A stretch of 64,000 nt of DNA, from NCBI GenBank assembly GCA_002049455.2, contig KV919050.1, forward strand, positions 37,120-101,119, given 5' to 3'. Each line of letters starts with the position of its first letter. The stretch's first letter is position 1. The position numbers and the translations under genes are program-made. The stretch is from Porphyra umbilicalis. Its lineage: Eukaryota; Rhodophyta; Bangiophyceae; Bangiales; Bangiaceae. The notes beneath the pieces are model-generated. The model was not told the origin of the DNA and did not search any database. It worked only from the letters and a program-made list of their open reading frames with translations. Shown here piece after piece: positions 63,254-64,000 of the stretch.

Positions 63254-64000
63254 TCACCCTCCCTCCCCGCAGCAGCTAGTAGTCTCTCCGCTCACTGGCG
63301 CCCTCACTCCTCCCCGCCGCGGCCGCCGGCGCTTCCGCGGGCAATCGATGGGCGCCTTTTGAAACTCCACGCCGCTCTCCACGTCCGCAACGATCACCGT
63401 CCCATTGACCGCCCCCGACGTGCCGCGGAAGCGCGTTTCCGGCGCAAGCACCGCCGCCACCCCCTTCCGTCCTGTACCGTGAGCGTGCCGACGTTGCACA
63501 TGGAGAGTAGCGTCGCCGACGATTCCCAGCCGGCAAACCCCATATTCGTAAGCGTCACATTGTCGGCGGCCGCCGCCGCCGCGCCCTTGACGGCAATTTC
63601 AACCATGGACGACGGGTCGGGGCGGCCGACCACCTCGACGAGGGAGGCGGCGGTCAAGTCGGCGGCCCCGACGGTGCAGTGGGCCGGGCCCCGCCCGCGA
63701 CGGGCGTAATCGCAAAGCGCAGGAGACCCCCGTCGCCGGTCGACGTTTGGCAGCCGGCGACCGGCGCCGCGCACGTCGACGTGTGCGTCGTGCGCGCCCA
63801 CTGCTCGACGGCGCCCGCGTCGACGTTTTCCTGCTCCACGGGGCACGCGACTGTGGTCCCCCCCCGAGGAGGGGCTGCTCCGCCACGACGCGCCCATGGT
63901 CAATAACCCCGTCCTCGGTCGTCAGGTTGCCGCCCGCCGCCAGCGCAATCGGCGTGGACGACGTGGGGCACTCGCGCACACGCCGGGGGTGCCGCGCGAG
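63254..64000 (-). CDS. Surface/beta-helix-type protein, partial
   Basis: The gene enters from the right edge on the minus strand: RECPTSSTPIALAAGGNLTT, then after a C-run near 63860 VACPVEQENVDAGAVEQWAR, AAPVAGCQTSTGDGGLLRFA and HCTVGAADLTAASLVEVVGR, then DNVTLTNMGFAGWESSATLL and SMCNVGTLTVQDG, then FRGTSGAVNGTVIVADVESG. Short beta-strand-like repeats (xVTLTNxx, GTLTVQDG, GTVIVADVE) with scattered Cys recall right-handed beta-helix or secreted cell-surface proteins. Frames change at least twice. The C-terminal stop at 63254 follows an Arg-rich stretch and may not be authentic. The N-terminus is outside the window. Confidence 0.45.

Overview
The window is nuclear DNA of a very GC-rich eukaryote. 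Evidence: a GT-AG intron in a membrane exchanger gene, a Ty1/copia LTR retrotransposon, DNA transposons of the PIF/Harbinger, pogo/Tc5 and probable hAT types, MITEs and long minisatellites. There are no operons and no bacterial-style gene packing. Coding regions are rich in Ala, Gly, Pro and Arg and are interrupted by runs of 7 to 27 G or C. This style fits a red alga of the Bangiales (Porphyra/Pyropia type); that placement is inference from composition and gene content, not a match to a known sequence.

Layout. 1-1008: a SANT/Myb-like protein on the minus strand, running off the left edge. 2.4-6.9 kb: two convergent genes, an unrecognised plus-strand gene and a minus-strand RNA 3'-phosphate cyclase that seems to continue into a riboflavin-pathway reductase domain. 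7.6-8.2 kb: a Harbinger-type MITE. 8.2-13.6 kb: mostly non-coding, with a kinase-like fragment. 13.6-19.8 kb: an unknown gene cut by a copia element with 418-bp LTRs. 20.6-26.1 kb: a probable DNA transposon whose transposase-like halves lie on opposite strands, next to a truncated Harbinger transposase. 28.4-29.5 kb: two MITEs. 29.8-31.7 kb: a Na+/Ca2+,K+ exchanger-like gene. 33.2-35.3 kb: a Harbinger transposase. 35.5-38.8 kb: GCGGCCGC-rich satellite. 39.4-43.5 kb: a second SANT-like gene and a repeat-rich gene. 45.2-45.9 kb: a 61-bp minisatellite. 46.6-48.9 kb: a gene-like segment flanked by 135-bp inverted repeats (Pack-MULE-like). 49.1-54.7 kb: a pogo transposon with a nested MITE and a related MITE. 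54.7-60.8 kb: mostly non-coding. 61.0-64.0 kb: a secreted or ER-targeted alpha/beta hydrolase, a weak candidate, and a surface-type protein running off the right edge.

The clearest host-like genes are the cyclase/reductase, the exchanger and the alpha/beta hydrolase. Most other recognisable protein sequence belongs to transposons or to SANT-like families often linked with Harbinger elements. Reading frames of several genes change at homopolymer runs, so many gene models are given as spans rather than single open frames.
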